In this document: piece by piece, positions 46,432-59,185 of the stretch
Layout: each line of letters starts with the position of its first letter
Position numbering within the stretch: position 1 is the stretch's first letter
DNA from: Syntrophotalea acetylenivorans
Lineage (GTDB): Bacteria; Desulfobacterota; Desulfuromonadia; Desulfuromonadales; Syntrophotaleaceae
Direction: 5' to 3'
Assembly (NCBI RefSeq): GCF_001887775.1
Contig: NZ_CP015519.1
Location: 1,612,001 to 1,676,000, forward strand
Length of the DNA stretch: 64,000 nucleotides
Notes under the pieces: model-generated
What the model saw: the letters and a program-made list of their open reading frames with translations, nothing else
Database searches by the model: none
What the model was told of the DNA's origin: nothing
Translations under genes and position numbers: made by a program

Positions 46432-48510
46432 TTACCCTTGGACCTTAGCAATAATTTCCTCACCGATCGCCTTTGGCACCTGAGCATAGTGATCAAAAAC
46501 CATAGAGTAGGTGGCGCGACCCTGAGTGGCACTACGCAGGTCGGTAGCATAACCGAACATGCTCGACAGCGGCACATCGGCATTAATGACCTGAGCCCCA
46601 CCGCGAGCCTCCATACCGCTTACCTTGCCGCGGCGACTACTGAGGTCACCCATGACGTCGCCCATATACTCTTCGGGAACCACAACCTCTACAGCCATGA
46701 CCGGTTCGAGTAATACAGGAGCGGCCTTGCGAGCACCTTCTTTAAAGCCCATTGAGCCGGCTATCTTAAAAGCCATCTCCGAGGAGTCGACATCATGATA
46801 GGAGCCGTCGTAGCAGGTAACCTTAACATCCTCGATAGGGAACCCGGCCAGAACACCGCCCAAAGCGGCCTCTTCAGCACCCTGACCAACAGCAGGTATG
46901 TATTCCTTGGGAATAACCCCGCCCTTGATCGCATCGACAAATTCAAAGCCGACGCCAGCCTCCTGAGGCTCAATACGCAACCAGCAATCACCATACTGAC
47001 CACGACCACCGGACTGACGTACGAACTTACCCTGCACCTCCACAGCCTTGGTAATCGTCTCACGGTAGGCAACCTGGGGTGCGCCGATATTAGCCTCGAC
47101 TTTGAACTCGCGCTTCATCCGATCGATGATAACTTCGAGATGCAGCTCGCCCATACCGGAAAGGATAGTCTGACCAGTCTCTTCGTCAGTCCGTACCCGC
47201 AGAGTGGGATCTTCCTGAACCAACTTGGCAATCGCGGTACCCATCTTGTCCTGGTCGCCCTTTGTCTTGGGCTCGACAGCAATATGAATAACCGGTTCGG
47301 GGAACTCCATCGACTCCAGCAATACCTGCTTTTTAGGGTCACACAGAGTATCACCGGTGGTAGCGTACTTAAGACCAACCGCCGCCGCGATGTCACCGGC
47401 CACGACTTCCTTGATCTCTTCGCGCTTATTGGAGTGCATCTGCAGGATGCGACCAAAACGCTCTTTTTTGCTCTTGCCGACATTGAACACGTGAGAGCCG
47501 GACTCAAGCACACCGGAGTAAACCCGGAAAAAGGTCAGCTGACCAACAAAGGGGTCGGTCATAACCTTGAAGGCCAAGGCAGCAAAAGGCGCATCATCTT
47601 CAGCCGCGCAGGTCAGCTCTTCCTGAGTGTCGGGATCGGTACCCTTAATGGCAGGAACATCCAGAGGCGACGGCATATAGTCGACCACAGCGTCGAGCAG
47701 ATTCTGTACGCCCTTGTTCTTAAAGGCAGACCCGCACAATACCGGATTGATCTGAATATCGATGGTCGCACGCCGGATACCCTGCTTGAGCTCATCAATC
47801 GACAGCTCTTCGCCACCGATGTATTTCTCCATCAGGGCCTCGTCGTGAGAACAAACCTCTTCGATCATGGCTTCGCGAGCAGCCTCGGCCTCCTCAACCA
47901 TGTCGGCAGGAATGTCGATAATCTCATAATCGGCACCCAGGGACTCGTCGTCCCAGACAATGCCCTTCATCTGCAACAGATCGACAACACCGGCAAAATC
48001 CTCTTCGGCGCCGATAGGCAATTGCAGCGGCACAGGATTGGCGCCAAGACGGTCGCGCATCATCTCTACACCGTGCATGAAGTCGGCACCGAGACGGTCC
48101 ATCTTATTAACGAAGGCAATCCGCGGCACCTTGTACTTGTCAGCTTGACGCCAAACAGTTTCAGACTGCGGCTCAACACCGCCAACGGAACAGAATACCG
48201 CAACAGCACCATCAAGCACCCGCAGAGAACGCTCAACCTCGACCGTAAAGTCAACGTGACCCGGGGTATCAATTATATTGACCCGGTGATCACGCCAGAA
48301 ACAAGTGGTAGCCGCAGAGGTAATAGTAATGCCCCGCTCCTGCTCCTGCTCCATCCAGTCCATCGTTGCGGCACCATCGTGCACCTCACCGATCTTGTGT
48401 GAAACACCGGTGTAGTACAGAATCCGCTCAGTAGTGGTGGTCTTACCAGCATCAATATGAGCCATAATGCCGATATTACGATATTTATTTAATGCAACTT
48501 GGCGTGCCAC
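46432..48510 (-). CDS. fusA: Elongation factor G
   Basis: 692 residues: [22 protein letters not shown], and C-terminal domains IV/V ([12 protein letters not shown]). Drives translocation and, with RRF, recycling. GTG start at 48510. Confidence 0.98.
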   Translation of the reverse strand: MARQVALNKYRNIGIMAHIDAGKTTTTERILYYTGVSHKIGEVHDGAATMDWMEQEQERGITITSAATTCFWRDHRVNIIDTPGHVDFTVEVERSLRVLDGAVAVFCSVGGVEPQSETVWRQADKYKVPRIAFVNKMDRLGADFMHGVEMMRDRLGANPVPLQLPIGAEEDFAGVVDLLQMKGIVWDDESLGADYEIIDIPADMVEEAEAAREAMIEEVCSHDEALMEKYIGGEELSIDELKQGIRRATIDIQINPVLCGSAFKNKGVQNLLDAVVDYMPSPLDVPAIKGTDPDTQEELTCAAEDDAPFAALAFKVMTDPFVGQLTFFRVYSGVLESGSHVFNVGKSKKERFGRILQMHSNKREEIKEVVAGDIAAAVGLKYATTGDTLCDPKKQVLLESMEFPEPVIHIAVEPKTKGDQDKMGTAIAKLVQEDPTLRVRTDEETGQTILSGMGELHLEVIIDRMKREFKVEANIGAPQVAYRETITKAVEVQGKFVRQSGGRGQYGDCWLRIEPQEAGVGFEFVDAIKGGVIPKEYIPAVGQGAEEAALGGVLAGFPIEDVKVTCYDGSYHDVDSSEMAFKIAGSMGFKEGARKAAPVLLEPVMAVEVVVPEEYMGDVMGDLSSRRGKVSGMEARGGAQVINADVPLSSMFGYATDLRSATQGRATYSMVFDHYAQVPKAIGEEIIAKVQG

Positions 48511-48549
48511 AGTAATATATCCTCAACAACCAAATAAAGGTTAAATCTA

Positions 48550-49020
48550 CTACCAGCGATAATGAGCAAAGGCCTTGTTCGCCTCAGCCATGCGATGGGT
48601 ATCTTCCTTCTTCTTTACCGAAGTACCGCGATTGGCTGCAGCATCAAGCAGCTCTCCAGCCAGACGCTCACCCATGGTTTTTTCGCCACGCTTACGAGCA
48701 AATCCGATAATCCAGCGAATCGCCAACGCATTACGCCGCTCGCTACGAACTTCCACTGGAACCTGATAGGTCGAACCGCCAACGCGCCGGGACTTGACCT
48801 CAAGCATGGGACGAACGTTTTCCATCGCCTTCTTGAACACGTCCAAAGGCTCTTCACTGGAACGTTCAGCCACCAAACCAAAGGCACCATATACAATCGC
48901 TTCCGCCGTGCTTTTCTTGCCGTCCAACATGATGGCGTTAACAAACTTGGCAAGCAAACGATCACCAAACTTCGGATCAGGCAGAATAACGCGCTTTGCG
49001 ACTTCTCTTCTTCTCGGCAT
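48550..49020 (-). CDS. rpsG: Small-subunit ribosomal protein S7
   Basis: 156 residues: [19 protein letters not shown] and [12 protein letters not shown]. Assembly initiator of the 30S head; in E. coli represses the str operon. Confidence 0.98.
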   Translation of the reverse strand: MPRRREVAKRVILPDPKFGDRLLAKFVNAIMLDGKKSTAEAIVYGAFGLVAERSSEEPLDVFKKAMENVRPMLEVKSRRVGGSTYQVPVEVRSERRNALAIRWIIGFARKRGEKTMGERLAGELLDAAANRGTSVKKKEDTHRMAEANKAFAHYRW

Positions 49021-49041
49021 AACTTCCCCTCAGCCTTCTGA

Positions 49042-49413
49042 TTATTTGGGCCGCTTGGCCCCATACTTGGAGCGACCCTGCTTGCGGTCTTTCACCCCGG
49101 CCAAATCGAGCGTACCACGCACGATATGATAGCGCACACCCGGAAGGTCCTTTACTCGTCCGCCGCGAATCAACACCACAGAGTGCTCCTGCAGGTTGTG
49201 GCCAACACCAGGGATATAGGAGGTAACCACAAATCCGTTAGTAAGGCGCACACGAGCGACCTTCCGCAAAGCCGAGTTCGGCTTTTTTGGGGTCGTAGTA
49301 TAAACGCGGGTACAGACTCCACGCTTTTGAGGACTACACTTGAGCGCCGGCGCGGTCGATTTTTTCTCTTTTCTCTCGCGGCCCTTGCGGATCAACTGAT
49401 TAATAGTCGGCAT
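49042..49413 (-). CDS. rpsL: Small-subunit ribosomal protein S12
   Basis: 123 residues: [27 protein letters not shown] and [10 protein letters not shown]. Decoding-centre protein; the T-P-K-K-P-N-S lysine is the wild-type streptomycin-sensitive residue. First gene after the promoter at 49486-49514. Confidence 0.98.
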   Translation of the reverse strand: MPTINQLIRKGRERKEKKSTAPALKCSPQKRGVCTRVYTTTPKKPNSALRKVARVRLTNGFVVTSYIPGVGHNLQEHSVVLIRGGRVKDLPGVRYHIVRGTLDLAGVKDRKQGRSKYGAKRPK

Positions 49414-49485
49414 TAAACTAACTCCCGTATATTCTCACACTTATTGTTAATTGTTTTCCACCTTTCAGTAGGGGAAAACCCGCTG

Positions 49486-49514
49486 ACAATATCAATCTGA
49501 CCCTGCCTTGTCAA
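49486..49514 (-). promoter_or_regulatory. Promoter of the str operon
   Basis: TTGACA (49509-49514), 17-bp spacer, TATTGT (49486-49491), in the 148-bp gap between rpoC and rpsL. A CCCTGCC/GGCAGGG inverted repeat (49501-49507 with 49530-49536) spans the -35 region. Confidence 0.75.
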
Positions 49515-49561
49515 GCGATTTTTAAGAACGGCAGGGCTTTTTTTATTTGCGGCCAGCAGAC

Positions 49562-52500
49562 CTACTTTTCTGCCTCTTCTGTGTTGCCGCCGGCATCCTC
49601 TACTTGTCCCTCCAAACCCTCTTCTTCTTCAACCAGTGGCGGCTCAAGAATTTCTTCAGGTTCCTCGATAGCCAACTTGGCGCTGCGGTATTTGGAGATG
49701 CCGGTACCGGCCGGAATCAATCGGCCCATGATGACATTCTCTTTGAGGCCCCGCAGATAATCGACCTTGCCTTCGATAGCGGCCTGGGTCAGAACCTTGG
49801 TGGTCTCCTGGAAAGAAGCGGCAGAGATGAAAGACTCAGTGGACAAAGAGGCCTTGGTGATCCCTAGCATGAGAGGCTCACCAACGGCAGGAGTGCCACC
49901 TTCTGCCAAGACCCGCTGGTTCTCCTGTTCGAACTCCCACCGCTCTACCGAATCGTCCAGCAGGAATCGCGTATCGCCCAGTTCTTTGATGCGTACGCGA
50001 CGCAGCATCTGGCGAACGATAACTTCGATGTGCTTATCGTTGATTTTTACCCCTTGCAGTCGATAGACTTCCTGAACCTCGTCTACCAAGTACTTGGCCA
50101 ACTGCTTTTCGCCGAGCACCCGCAAAATATCATGGGGATTGCTGGAGCCATCCATGAGGGCTTCGCCAGCCTTGACATGATCCCCCTCGTGAACACTGAT
50201 GTGCTTCCCTTTGGGGATCAGGTACTCCTTGGACTCGCCGACTTCCGGAGTCACCAGCACCTTGCGCTTGCCCTTGGAGTCCTTACCGAAAGAAACCACG
50301 CCGTCGATTTCGCTGATGACGGCAAATTCCTTGGGTTTGCGAGCCTCAAAGAGCTCGGCAACACGGGGCAAACCGCCGGTGATATCCTTGGTCTTGGTGG
50401 TCTCTCGCGGAATTTTCGCCAGGATCGCACCACCACTGACCATATCGTCCTCAATAGCCACGATATTGGCGCCGACCGGCAGCATATAGCGGGCTGGCTG
50501 GCCATTAGGCAACTTAAGGGTCTTGCCTTCCTCGTCCTTAAGGGTAATACGAGGACGTTTGTCGGCTCCCTTAGATTCGATAATAACCTTGCGCGACAGG
50601 CCGGTAACCTCATCGACCTGTTCCTCCATGGTGACCCCTTCGACAACATCACCAAAGCGGATCCGTCCGGGAACCTCCGTCAGGATCGGCATGGTGTAGG
50701 GGTCCCACTCGGCCAGCAGATCGCCGGTTTTAACCGCCCCCTCCGGCGCAATGCGAAGCCGTGCACCATAGACGACACCGTAACGCTCCCGCTCTCGGCC
50801 AGTCTCGTCAACCACGGCAATTTCACCGTTGCGGTTCATAACCACGTGGAAGCCGTCGCTATCCACAACCGAATTGACATCGATATACTTGAGCGTCCCG
50901 TCAAAACGGGACTCCAGGGAGGTCTGCTCGGCGCGACGGGAAGCGGTACCACCAATGTGGAAGGTCCGCATGGTCAACTGAGTACCAGGCTCACCGATGG
51001 ACTGAGCAGCAATGACACCCACCGCCTCGCCCAGGTTAACCAAATGACCACGGGCCAGATCCCGCCCATAGCAGGTGGCGCAAATGCCCCGCCGACTCTG
51101 GCAGGTAAGTACCGAGCGAATTTTAAGCTTCTCGATACCGGCGTTTTCGATCTTGTTAACAAGAGCCTCGTCGAGCTCCTGATTGTACTCAACCAGCACT
51201 TCGTCGGTAACCGGATCGAGAACATCTTCCAGGGAAGTACGACCGAGAATCCGGTCTCCCAAGGGTTCGATGACTTCTCCCCCTTCAGTCAGGGATGAAA
51301 CCTGGATCCCGTCGAGGGTGCCGCAGTCTTGTTCCGTGATAATAGCGTCCTGAGCAACATCGACCAAACGACGGGTCAGATAACCGGAGTTCGCGGTCTT
51401 AAGTGCGGTGTCAGCCAGACCCTTACGGGCACCGTGAGTAGAGATAAAGTACTGCAGAACCGTCAGACCCTCACGGAAGTTCGCCGTAATCGGCGTTTCA
51501 ATAATCTCACCGGACGGTTTGGCCATCAACCCACGCATACCGGCCAGCTGCCGAATCTGCTGGGCACTACCACGAGCACCGGAATCGGCCATCATATGGA
51601 TGGAGTTGAAAGACGGCGTCTTGATCTTTTTACCATCAGGACCAGCCACCTCATCGACAGAGAGGTTTTCGAGCATGGTCTGAGCAATATCCTCAGTACA
51701 CTTGGCCCAGATATCGATGACCTTGTTGTAACGTTCGCCGTCGGTAATCAAACCTTCGGTGTATTGCTGCTGAATTTCGGTGACCTCTTCCACGGCCTCG
51801 CCCATGAAGGCGTCCTTGGCTTCGGGAATCACCATGTCATCGAGGCAGATGGAAATGCCGGCGATAGTCGAGTAACGATAGCCGGTTTCCTTAAGACGGT
51901 CAGCCAAAAGGACCGTTTCCTTGTTGCCGGCCAGGCGGAAACAAACATCGATCAGGTTGGCTACCTGCTTCTTGGCCATTACCTGGTTGATCTGGTCGAA
52001 GGGGATGACCTCAGGAACCACATCGCGCAGCAGTACACGGCCGGTGGTGGTTTCGATCAACTCAACCGGCGCATCGGCTACCGGCCTCATGCGCACCTTG
52101 ATCTTGGCCTGCAAATCAAGCTCACCGGCATCATAAGCCATACGTACTTCGTCTCGAGAGGCGAAGATTTTGTCCGTACCCGTAACAAATGTCCGCTCCC
52201 GGGTCATATAGTAGAGCCCGAGAATCATATCCTGAGAAGGGACAATAATCGGCTTACCGTTGGCAGGCGACAAGATGTTGTTGGTGGACATCATCAACAC
52301 CCGGGTCTCGATCTGGCTCTCTATAGAAAGAGGCAGATGAACCGCCATCTGGTCACCGTCAAAGTCGGCGTTGAAAGCGGTACAGACCAGCGGATGGAGC
52401 TGAATGGCCTTACCCTCGATCAGTACTGGTTCAAAGGCCTGAATACCGAGGCGGTGCAAGGTCGGAGCACGGTTAAGCATGACCGGGTGCTCGCGAATGA

Positions 52501-53743
52501 CCTCTTCAAGGACGTCCCACACCTCGGCCTTCTCTTTTTCCACCATCTTTTTGGCGCTCTTGATGGTGGTGCAGTACCCTTTTTCCTCAAGCTTGTTGTA
52601 GATAAAAGGCTTGAACAGCTCCAGGGCCATCTTTTTCGGCAGTCCGCACTGATGCAATTTCAGTTCGGGACCGACAACGATAACCGAACGGCCGGAGTAA
52701 TCGACACGCTTACCGAGCAGATTCTGCCGGAAACGACCGCCCTTGCCCTTGAGCATATCGGACAGGGATTTCAAAGGCCGTTTGTTGGGGCCGGTGATGG
52801 CCCGGCCGCGCCGCCCGTTATCGAACAGTGCGTCAACAGCCTCCTGCAACATACGTTTTTCGTTGCGAATAATAACTTCGGGAGCACGAAGCTCCATGAG
52901 GCGCTTCAGACGGTTGTTACGATTAATCACTCGACGATAAAGATCGTTGAGATCCGAAGTAGCAAACCGACCGCCGTCCAGAGGAACCAGCGGCCGCAAT
53001 TCAGGCGGCAGAACCGGCAGAGTTTCCAGGATCATCCACTCCGGACGATTACCGCTATTTTTGAAGGCCTCGACGACCTTGAGACGCTTGGCAATCTTCT
53101 TGCGCTTTGCCTCGCTGGCAGCTTCTTTCATTTCCAGGCGCAGACTGGAAGACAACTCGTCGAGTTCAATTTCGGTCAAGAATTGACGAATGGCCTCGGC
53201 GCCCATGTCAGCCACGAACTGACCGGCATACTCGTCCATGGTCTCGCGGTACTTGTCCTCGGTCAGCAACTGACCGACAGTCAAGGGAGTGTCACCCGCG
53301 TCAAGCACCACATACGCTTCGAAATAAAGGATCCGCTCAAGTTCCTTGAGAGTCATGTCCAGCAGCGTCGCGATACGCGACGGCAAAGACTTGAGGAACC
53401 AGATGTGTGCGACGGGGCAGGCCAGGTCGATGTGACCGAGGCGCTCCCGACGCACCTTGCTGGGTATAACTTCAACACCGCACTTTTCGCAGACAATACC
53501 GCGATGTTTCATGCGTTTGTACTTGCCGCAATTACATTCGTAGTCCTTGGTCGGACCGAATATCTTGGCGCAGAACAGGCCTTCACGCTCAGGCTTGAAA
53601 GTCCGGTAGTTAATAGTTTCCGGCTTTTTTACTTCACCGAAAGAACGCTCCCGAATCTTTTCGGGAGAAACCAAAGACAACCGAATAGCATTAAAGCTGA
53701 GAGGATCTTTCGGCCGTTCGAAAAGGCTGAATATATCTTCCAA
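49562..53743 (-). CDS. rpoC: RNA polymerase beta-prime subunit
   Basis: 1393 residues. N-terminal zinc ribbon C-N-C-G-K-Y-K-R...C-E-K-C, catalytic N-A-D-F-D-G-D, bridge-helix and trigger-loop regions, and a second zinc site (C...C-x6-C-x2-C in S-R-R-G-I-C-A-T-C). Acidic C terminus. Starts with TTG 53743, placed by AGGAGGGTGAG upstream and the conserved E-D-I-F-S-L-F. Lies 31 bp after rpoB. Confidence 0.98.
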   Translation of the reverse strand: MEDIFSLFERPKDPLSFNAIRLSLVSPEKIRERSFGEVKKPETINYRTFKPEREGLFCAKIFGPTKDYECNCGKYKRMKHRGIVCEKCGVEVIPSKVRRERLGHIDLACPVAHIWFLKSLPSRIATLLDMTLKELERILYFEAYVVLDAGDTPLTVGQLLTEDKYRETMDEYAGQFVADMGAEAIRQFLTEIELDELSSSLRLEMKEAASEAKRKKIAKRLKVVEAFKNSGNRPEWMILETLPVLPPELRPLVPLDGGRFATSDLNDLYRRVINRNNRLKRLMELRAPEVIIRNEKRMLQEAVDALFDNGRRGRAITGPNKRPLKSLSDMLKGKGGRFRQNLLGKRVDYSGRSVIVVGPELKLHQCGLPKKMALELFKPFIYNKLEEKGYCTTIKSAKKMVEKEKAEVWDVLEEVIREHPVMLNRAPTLHRLGIQAFEPVLIEGKAIQLHPLVCTAFNADFDGDQMAVHLPLSIESQIETRVLMMSTNNILSPANGKPIIVPSQDMILGLYYMTRERTFVTGTDKIFASRDEVRMAYDAGELDLQAKIKVRMRPVADAPVELIETTTGRVLLRDVVPEVIPFDQINQVMAKKQVANLIDVCFRLAGNKETVLLADRLKETGYRYSTIAGISICLDDMVIPEAKDAFMGEAVEEVTEIQQQYTEGLITDGERYNKVIDIWAKCTEDIAQTMLENLSVDEVAGPDGKKIKTPSFNSIHMMADSGARGSAQQIRQLAGMRGLMAKPSGEIIETPITANFREGLTVLQYFISTHGARKGLADTALKTANSGYLTRRLVDVAQDAIITEQDCGTLDGIQVSSLTEGGEVIEPLGDRILGRTSLEDVLDPVTDEVLVEYNQELDEALVNKIENAGIEKLKIRSVLTCQSRRGICATCYGRDLARGHLVNLGEAVGVIAAQSIGEPGTQLTMRTFHIGGTASRRAEQTSLESRFDGTLKYIDVNSVVDSDGFHVVMNRNGEIAVVDETGRERERYGVVYGARLRIAPEGAVKTGDLLAEWDPYTMPILTEVPGRIRFGDVVEGVTMEEQVDEVTGLSRKVIIESKGADKRPRITLKDEEGKTLKLPNGQPARYMLPVGANIVAIEDDMVSGGAILAKIPRETTKTKDITGGLPRVAELFEARKPKEFAVISEIDGVVSFGKDSKGKRKVLVTPEVGESKEYLIPKGKHISVHEGDHVKAGEALMDGSSNPHDILRVLGEKQLAKYLVDEVQEVYRLQGVKINDKHIEVIVRQMLRRVRIKELGDTRFLLDDSVERWEFEQENQRVLAEGGTPAVGEPLMLGITKASLSTESFISAASFQETTKVLTQAAIEGKVDYLRGLKENVIMGRLIPAGTGISKYRSAKLAIEEPEEILEPPLVEEEEGLEGQVEDAGGNTEEAEK

Positions 53744-53774
53744 AACTCACCCTCCTTGTAGGATGACGCTGGGT

Positions 53775-56700
53775 TTATTCTTGTTCTTCAAGCAGGTCGA
53801 CGTCGAGGCAAAGGGACTGAAGTTCCTTGACCAGAACGTTGAACGACTCAGGCAATCCTGCTTCAAGGGTATGCTTACCCTTGACGATGGCCTCGTACAT
53901 GCGGGTCCGGCCGGCGACGTCATCAGACTTGACGGTCAGGAACTCCTGCAGCGCATGAGCGGCCCCATAGGCTTCCATGGCCCAGACTTCCATCTCGCCA
54001 AGGCGCTGGCCACCAAACTGGGCCTTACCACCGAGAGGCTGCTGAGTTACCAGGCTATAAGGACCGATGCTACGAGCATGGATCTTATCATCAACCAGAT
54101 GGTGCAGCTTGAGCATGTACATGATGCCGACGGTGACCTTCTCTTTAAAAGCCTCGCCGGTCTTGCCGTCATACAAGGTCATCTGTCCTGAGTCGGAGAA
54201 ACCGGAGCGAATCATTTCCTGCTTCATCTGCTCTTCTGTGACCCCCTCAAAAACAGGGGACGCCATGGGCACACCCTGAGAGAGACGTTGGGCAAGCAGC
54301 CGGATTTCGTCATCATCGAGCCCTTGCAAGAAGCTGGTGACATTTTCGTCGTTGTACACCTCTTCTATCTTCTTACGCAGCGCTTCGGGACCAAATTGCT
54401 GATCAATCTGAGCCTGAATCTGGACACCTAAACCTCTGGCCGCCAGACCGAGATGGGTCTCGAGGATCTGTCCGACATTCATACGGGATGGTACACCGAG
54501 GGGGTTAAGAACGATCTCGACCGGTGTCCCGTCTTCCATATAAGGCATATCCTCTTCCGGCAGAATCCGGGACAGGACACCCTTGTTACCATGTCGGCCG
54601 GCCATCTTATCGCCGACGGACAATTTGCGCTTGATGGCGATATAAACCTTGACCATCTTGATCACACCGGGCGGCAGATCGTCCCCCCGCTTGATCTTTT
54701 CGATCTTATTGGAGAAGACCCCTTTGATCAGATCTTCGCGCTCAGCAAGACGGGCAAAGATATCGGCCACCCGGGATTCGACCTCGGGCTCATCAAGCAA
54801 CGAGATATCGCTCCAGCGGGACAACGGGATCTTATCCAGGGCCACGGCTGCGATTTCGCCCCCCTGCTCCAACAACACCTCACCGGCAGGGTCGCTTACC
54901 GCAACCGCCGCTTTGCGCCCAATGAGAAGGTCTCGCACCTTGCTTTTGGCCGAATCGCGAATGATGCGAATTTCATCGTTCTGGTCCTTAAGCAGCTTAT
55001 CAATTTCACTTTTTTCGATAAGCTCGGTACGACTGTCCTTGTCCGACCCCTTACGGGAAAAGACTCGAGCACCAATAACCACACCTTCGGTACCGGGCGG
55101 CAAGCGCAGAGAAGTATCCCGCACATCACCGGCCTTTTCACCAAAGATAGCCCGCAGCAGTTTTTCTTCCGGTGAAAGCTGTGTCTCACCCTTGGGGGTA
55201 ATCTTACCCACCAGAATGTCACCCGGCTTGACCTCGGCGCCGATACGAACGATACCGCTTTCGTCAAGGTCCTTTAGAGCGTCCTCGCCGAGATTGGGAA
55301 TATCGTTGGTAATCTCTTCCTTGCCGAGCTTGGTATCCCGCGCAACACACTCCAACTCTTCAATATGAATGGAGGTATAGCGATCTTCCTTGACCATTTT
55401 TTCGGAGATAAGGATGGAATCCTCGAAGTTATAGCCGCCCCAAGGCATAAATGCGACCAACACATTCTGTCCCAGAGCCAGTTCCCCCCACTGAGTGGAA
55501 GGACCGTCAGCTATAATATCCCCGGCCTTAACCCGATCCCCCTGACGGATAATCGGTTTTTGGTTAAGACAAGTATTCTGGTTGGAGCGGGAGAACTTGG
55601 TCAGAGTATAAATATCTACCCCGGTCCCGGTTTCATCAACTTCGCCTTCGTCGATTTTCACCACGATGCGGGCAGCATCAACACTTTCGACCACACCAGC
55701 ATGGCGTGCCACGACGGCGGCCCCGGAATCATGGGCGACGATACGCTCCATTCCGGTACCGACCAGCGGCGAATCGGCTCGCAGCAAAGGCACGGCCTGA
55801 CGCTGCATGTTGGAACCCATCAGAGCACGGTTAGCATCATCGTTCTCCAAAAAGGGAATCAACGCTGCCGCTACGGATACCAGCTGCTTGGGAGACACAT
55901 CCATCAAGCTGATATCATCCCGCGACATAAGCATGAACTCGCCGCTCTTGCGAGCATTGATCAGCTCATTGACCAGGCGCCCGTTTTCATCGAGAGTCGC
56001 ATTGGCCTGCGCGATGGCGTGGCCTTCTTCTTCAAGAGCCGAGAAATAACGGATATCCTTGCTGGCAACCCCGCCTTCAACAAGGCGATAAGGGGTCTCG
56101 ACAAAACCATGTTCATTGATACGGGCATAGGTCGACAAGGATGCAATCAGTCCGATATTCGGTCCTTCAGGAGTTTCGATAGGACACACACGCCCGTAAT
56201 GGGTCGGATGAACGTCTCGAACTTCGAAACCGGCACGTTCGCGAGTCAAACCACCAGGTCCCAGAGCGGACAAGCGCCGCTTGTGGGTAATTTCAGAAAG
56301 CGGATTGGTCTGATCCATGAACTGGGAAAGCTGTGAAGAGCCGAAGAATTCCTTGACCACAGCAGAAACCGGTTTGGAATTGATCAGGTCATGGGGCATA
56401 AGGCTGTCGATTTCCTGCAGACTCATACGCTCCTTGATCGCCCGCTCCATGCGCACCAGACCGACACGATACTGGTTTTCCAGCAGTTCGCCTACGGCGC
56501 GCACACGGCGATTACCGAGGTGATCGATGTCGTCGATGGTGCCCTTGCCGTTACGCAAATCGATGAGATAACGCACTACTTCAAGAATGTCATCCTTGGT
56601 CAGAGTAGTGTGTTCGGGGTCAACATCGAGACCAAGCTTATAATTAAGCTTGATGCGCCCAACGGCAGACAGGTCATATCGCTCCGGAATGAAAAACAGT

Positions 56701-57881
56701 CCCTCAAAAAGAGCCGTGGCACTCTTGATGGTCGGAGGATCACCAGGACGCAGGCGCCGATAAATCTCGATACGAGCGTCATCAGCAGTGGCGACCTTGT
56801 CAATCAGCAGCGTTTCGCGCAGATAAGGCCCAACAAAAATGTTGTCGATGTACAATACGTTAAATTCGGTGATACCGCGGCTACGCAGTTCAGCCAATTT
56901 TTCAACGCTGATTTCTTCGTTACACTCAACAAGAATTTCACCGGTAGCGGTGTCGACAATATCCACCGAAGAAATCTTGCCGGCGACCTCTTCCTCGAGA
57001 ACCGGTATCAGCTCAACATTGTGTTCGGCAAGCTTGCGAATGGCTGCCTTGGTGAACTTTCGATTGGCCTTGACCAGGACATCGCCATTTTCGGCAACAA
57101 TATCGCTACTGGCGCGCTGGCCGGCAAGCAAGTCGAGGTTGACGCGTTTTTGATAACCATCCTCAGCAAAGACAATAGTCTCAACGTCGTAAAAATAGTT
57201 AAGCAGCTCCTCAGCGGTATAATCAAGGGCTTTGAGAAGCACCGTAGCAGGCAATTTGCGCCGCCGGTCGATACGCACGTAAAGAAAATCTTTGTGATCA
57301 AAATCGAAATCGAGCCACGATCCCCGATAAGGGATGACACGAGCGTTGTACAGTATTTTACCGCTCGAATGGGTCTTGCCTTTATCGTGATCGAAAAAGA
57401 CCCCGGGAGAACGATGAAGCTGGCTGACAATTACCCGCTCAGTACCATTAATAATAAAGGTACCGTTCGAGGTCATCAGCGGAATCTCACCGAAGTAAAC
57501 CTCCTGCTCTTTGATATCGCGAATCGACTGAACACCCGATTCCTTATCGGTGTCCCAGGAAACAAGGCGCACCTTGACCTTAACCGGAGCGGCAAAGGTC
57601 ATTCCCCGTTGATGGCACTCATCCACATCATATTTGGGAGTGCCCAGAGAATAAGAAACATATTCAAGCGAACAGGTTTCGCTAAAATCCCGAATAGGGA
57701 AAACCGACTGAAAAACGGCCTCCAAACCGATATTTTGTCTTGCAGAAGGAGGGATATCCGCTTGCAGGAAACGCTTATAAGAATTCTTCTGAATATCGAT
57801 CAGATTAGGGATATCAATAATTCGCTTAATTTCAGCGAAGTGTTTCCTTAGAAGCTGGTTATTCGCGATCGAATAAGCCAT
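53775..57881 (-). CDS. rpoB: RNA polymerase beta subunit
   Basis: 1368 residues. Rifampicin-pocket region [30 protein letters not shown] split across the usual cluster, then [18 protein letters not shown] 57881 has AAGGAG six bases upstream; the longer frame to 57926 lacks homology. Confidence 0.98.
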   Translation of the reverse strand: MAYSIANNQLLRKHFAEIKRIIDIPNLIDIQKNSYKRFLQADIPPSARQNIGLEAVFQSVFPIRDFSETCSLEYVSYSLGTPKYDVDECHQRGMTFAAPVKVKVRLVSWDTDKESGVQSIRDIKEQEVYFGEIPLMTSNGTFIINGTERVIVSQLHRSPGVFFDHDKGKTHSSGKILYNARVIPYRGSWLDFDFDHKDFLYVRIDRRRKLPATVLLKALDYTAEELLNYFYDVETIVFAEDGYQKRVNLDLLAGQRASSDIVAENGDVLVKANRKFTKAAIRKLAEHNVELIPVLEEEVAGKISSVDIVDTATGEILVECNEEISVEKLAELRSRGITEFNVLYIDNIFVGPYLRETLLIDKVATADDARIEIYRRLRPGDPPTIKSATALFEGLFFIPERYDLSAVGRIKLNYKLGLDVDPEHTTLTKDDILEVVRYLIDLRNGKGTIDDIDHLGNRRVRAVGELLENQYRVGLVRMERAIKERMSLQEIDSLMPHDLINSKPVSAVVKEFFGSSQLSQFMDQTNPLSEITHKRRLSALGPGGLTRERAGFEVRDVHPTHYGRVCPIETPEGPNIGLIASLSTYARINEHGFVETPYRLVEGGVASKDIRYFSALEEEGHAIAQANATLDENGRLVNELINARKSGEFMLMSRDDISLMDVSPKQLVSVAAALIPFLENDDANRALMGSNMQRQAVPLLRADSPLVGTGMERIVAHDSGAAVVARHAGVVESVDAARIVVKIDEGEVDETGTGVDIYTLTKFSRSNQNTCLNQKPIIRQGDRVKAGDIIADGPSTQWGELALGQNVLVAFMPWGGYNFEDSILISEKMVKEDRYTSIHIEELECVARDTKLGKEEITNDIPNLGEDALKDLDESGIVRIGAEVKPGDILVGKITPKGETQLSPEEKLLRAIFGEKAGDVRDTSLRLPPGTEGVVIGARVFSRKGSDKDSRTELIEKSEIDKLLKDQNDEIRIIRDSAKSKVRDLLIGRKAAVAVSDPAGEVLLEQGGEIAAVALDKIPLSRWSDISLLDEPEVESRVADIFARLAEREDLIKGVFSNKIEKIKRGDDLPPGVIKMVKVYIAIKRKLSVGDKMAGRHGNKGVLSRILPEEDMPYMEDGTPVEIVLNPLGVPSRMNVGQILETHLGLAARGLGVQIQAQIDQQFGPEALRKKIEEVYNDENVTSFLQGLDDDEIRLLAQRLSQGVPMASPVFEGVTEEQMKQEMIRSGFSDSGQMTLYDGKTGEAFKEKVTVGIMYMLKLHHLVDDKIHARSIGPYSLVTQQPLGGKAQFGGQRLGEMEVWAMEAYGAAHALQEFLTVKSDDVAGRTRMYEAIVKGKHTLEAGLPESFNVLVKELQSLCLDVDLLEEQE

Positions 57882-57919
57882 GGTTACTCCTTTAGCTGAG
57901 GAAGCTAACGAATGCAGAA

Positions 57920-57950
57920 TAGCCAAGGCCGCACAAGGCGACCTTGGCTA
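57920..57950 (-). other. Hairpin between rplL and rpoB
   Basis: TAGCCAAGG / CCTTGGCTA stem with a 13-base loop. The following sequence lacks a T-run, so a partial attenuator or RNase processing site, as in E. coli rplL-rpoB, is likelier than full termination. Confidence 0.55.
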
Positions 57951-57973
57951 AGGGCAATACTATTAAACAGTTA

Positions 57974-58354
57974 CTACTTGAGCTCAACAGAAGCGCCGGC
58001 TTCCTCAAGCTGCTTCTTGAGTTCTTCGGCTTCGGCCTTAGGCAGAGCTTCTTTAACGGTCTGGGGGCAACCGTCAACCAGTTCTTTGGCTTCTTTGAGG
58101 CCAAGACCGGTAGCGGCGCGGACAGCCTTGATGACGTTGATTTTCTTGTCCCCTTGGGCGGTCAAAACGACGTCGAACTCGTCTTTTTCTTCTACAGCGG
58201 GACCAGCACCAGCAGCGGGACCAGCAGCAACAGCTACAGGGGCAGCGGCGGAAACGCCGAACTTGTCTTCCAGTTCTTTAACCAGTTCTGCGAGATCCAG
58301 AACGCTCATGTTTTCGATAAATTCAATAACTTGCTCTTTAGTGACATCAGCCAT
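57974..58354 (-). CDS. rplL: Large-subunit ribosomal protein L7/L12
   Basis: 126 residues: N-terminal dimerisation helix ([17 protein letters not shown]), Ala/Gly/Pro hinge and C-terminal domain [20 protein letters not shown]. Stalk protein recruiting GTPases. Good GGAGG upstream. Confidence 0.98.
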   Translation of the reverse strand: MADVTKEQVIEFIENMSVLDLAELVKELEDKFGVSAAAPVAVAAGPAAGAGPAVEEKDEFDVVLTAQGDKKINVIKAVRAATGLGLKEAKELVDGCPQTVKEALPKAEAEELKKQLEEAGASVELK

Positions 58355-58432
58355 GATGTATATCCTCCTTACGGTGCCGCGAGCGGCAACAATGGTAAGT
58401 ATGTAGTTTTAAAACTCAATGAAAGGCTGCCC

Positions 58433-58951
58433 TTAAGCGGCCTTTTGCTCTTGAATTGCTGCAAGAACCTGTACCAGCGAACGGGGTACGGCTGCGAGCA
58501 CACCAACGAAATTGGTGGCCGGGGCATTGATGGAACCGAGCATCTTGCCAAGCAATACTTCGCGGCTGGGCAGGTTAGCCAGAGCCTTGATATCTTCGAC
58601 CGACAGGGGCTTACCGTCCATGACGCCGCCCTTGAGCTCGAAGAACTTGCTGTCTTTCGCCAGATCAGCGAGAACCTTGGCCGGCGCTGCGACATCGTCG
58701 CTGGCGAATGCTACTGCCGTCGGACCCTGCAGATGGGACTCCAAGCATTCGGCGGCAGTACCCTTCGCGGCAATCCGCAACAGGGTGTTCTTTGCCACAC
58801 GGTAATCAACGCCGACTTGGCGTAATTCACCGCGAAGCTTGTTAACCGCCTCCACGTCCATCCCGCGATAGTCCGCGAGGAAGGTCGCCTTAGACGAGTT
58901 AAGCAGCTCCGACAGCTCAGAAACCACGTTTCCTTTGGATTCTTTATTCAC
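58433..58951 (-). CDS. rplJ: Large-subunit ribosomal protein L10
   Basis: 172 residues: A-T-F-L-A-D-Y-R-G-M, V-A-K-N-T-L-L-R-I-A and a C-terminal helix for L12 dimers. Base of the stalk. GTG 58951 with AGGAG upstream. Preceded by a 234-bp leader. Confidence 0.97.
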   Translation of the reverse strand: MNKESKGNVVSELSELLNSSKATFLADYRGMDVEAVNKLRGELRQVGVDYRVAKNTLLRIAAKGTAAECLESHLQGPTAVAFASDDVAAPAKVLADLAKDSKFFELKGGVMDGKPLSVEDIKALANLPSREVLLGKMLGSINAPATNFVGVLAAVPRSLVQVLAAIQEQKAA

Positions 58952-59185
58952 TGTCTCTCCTCCTTTCTTTAGAGTTACGAAGCCTGTCGGCTTCGGCTGC
59001 TAGTCAAAGCTTGATAAGGAAGAGCCGGACCACACGGTCCTTTCATCCTAAAGCCTCGGCAGGCGGGATTCCCCTTTAAGCATCATGTGACGCACCGGCT
59101 GTCTTTGACCAGGAAAACTGTCAGGCACAACAGGCCGGCCATCATCAAAGACGAGGCCGGCCTTGCCATCCTGTACGAATATATC
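58952..59185 (-). promoter_or_regulatory. rplJ leader, candidate L10 autoregulatory region
   Basis: 234 bp between rplA and rplJ without a gene. It holds a GGACC/GGTCC hairpin (about 59029-59042) and a 9-bp AGGCCGGCC/GGCCGGCCT hairpin (59132-59162) without a T-run. In many bacteria an L10-(L12)4 complex binds the leader here and represses rplJL translation; identity is inferred from position. Confidence 0.5.

Noticed and set aside
46795-48402. 535-codon plus-strand frame
   Set aside because: Antisense shadow of fusA without motifs or ribosome site.
51329-53761. 810-codon open frame on the plus strand
   Set aside because: It is antisense to rpoC with no family resemblance; a GC/codon-bias shadow of a highly expressed gene.
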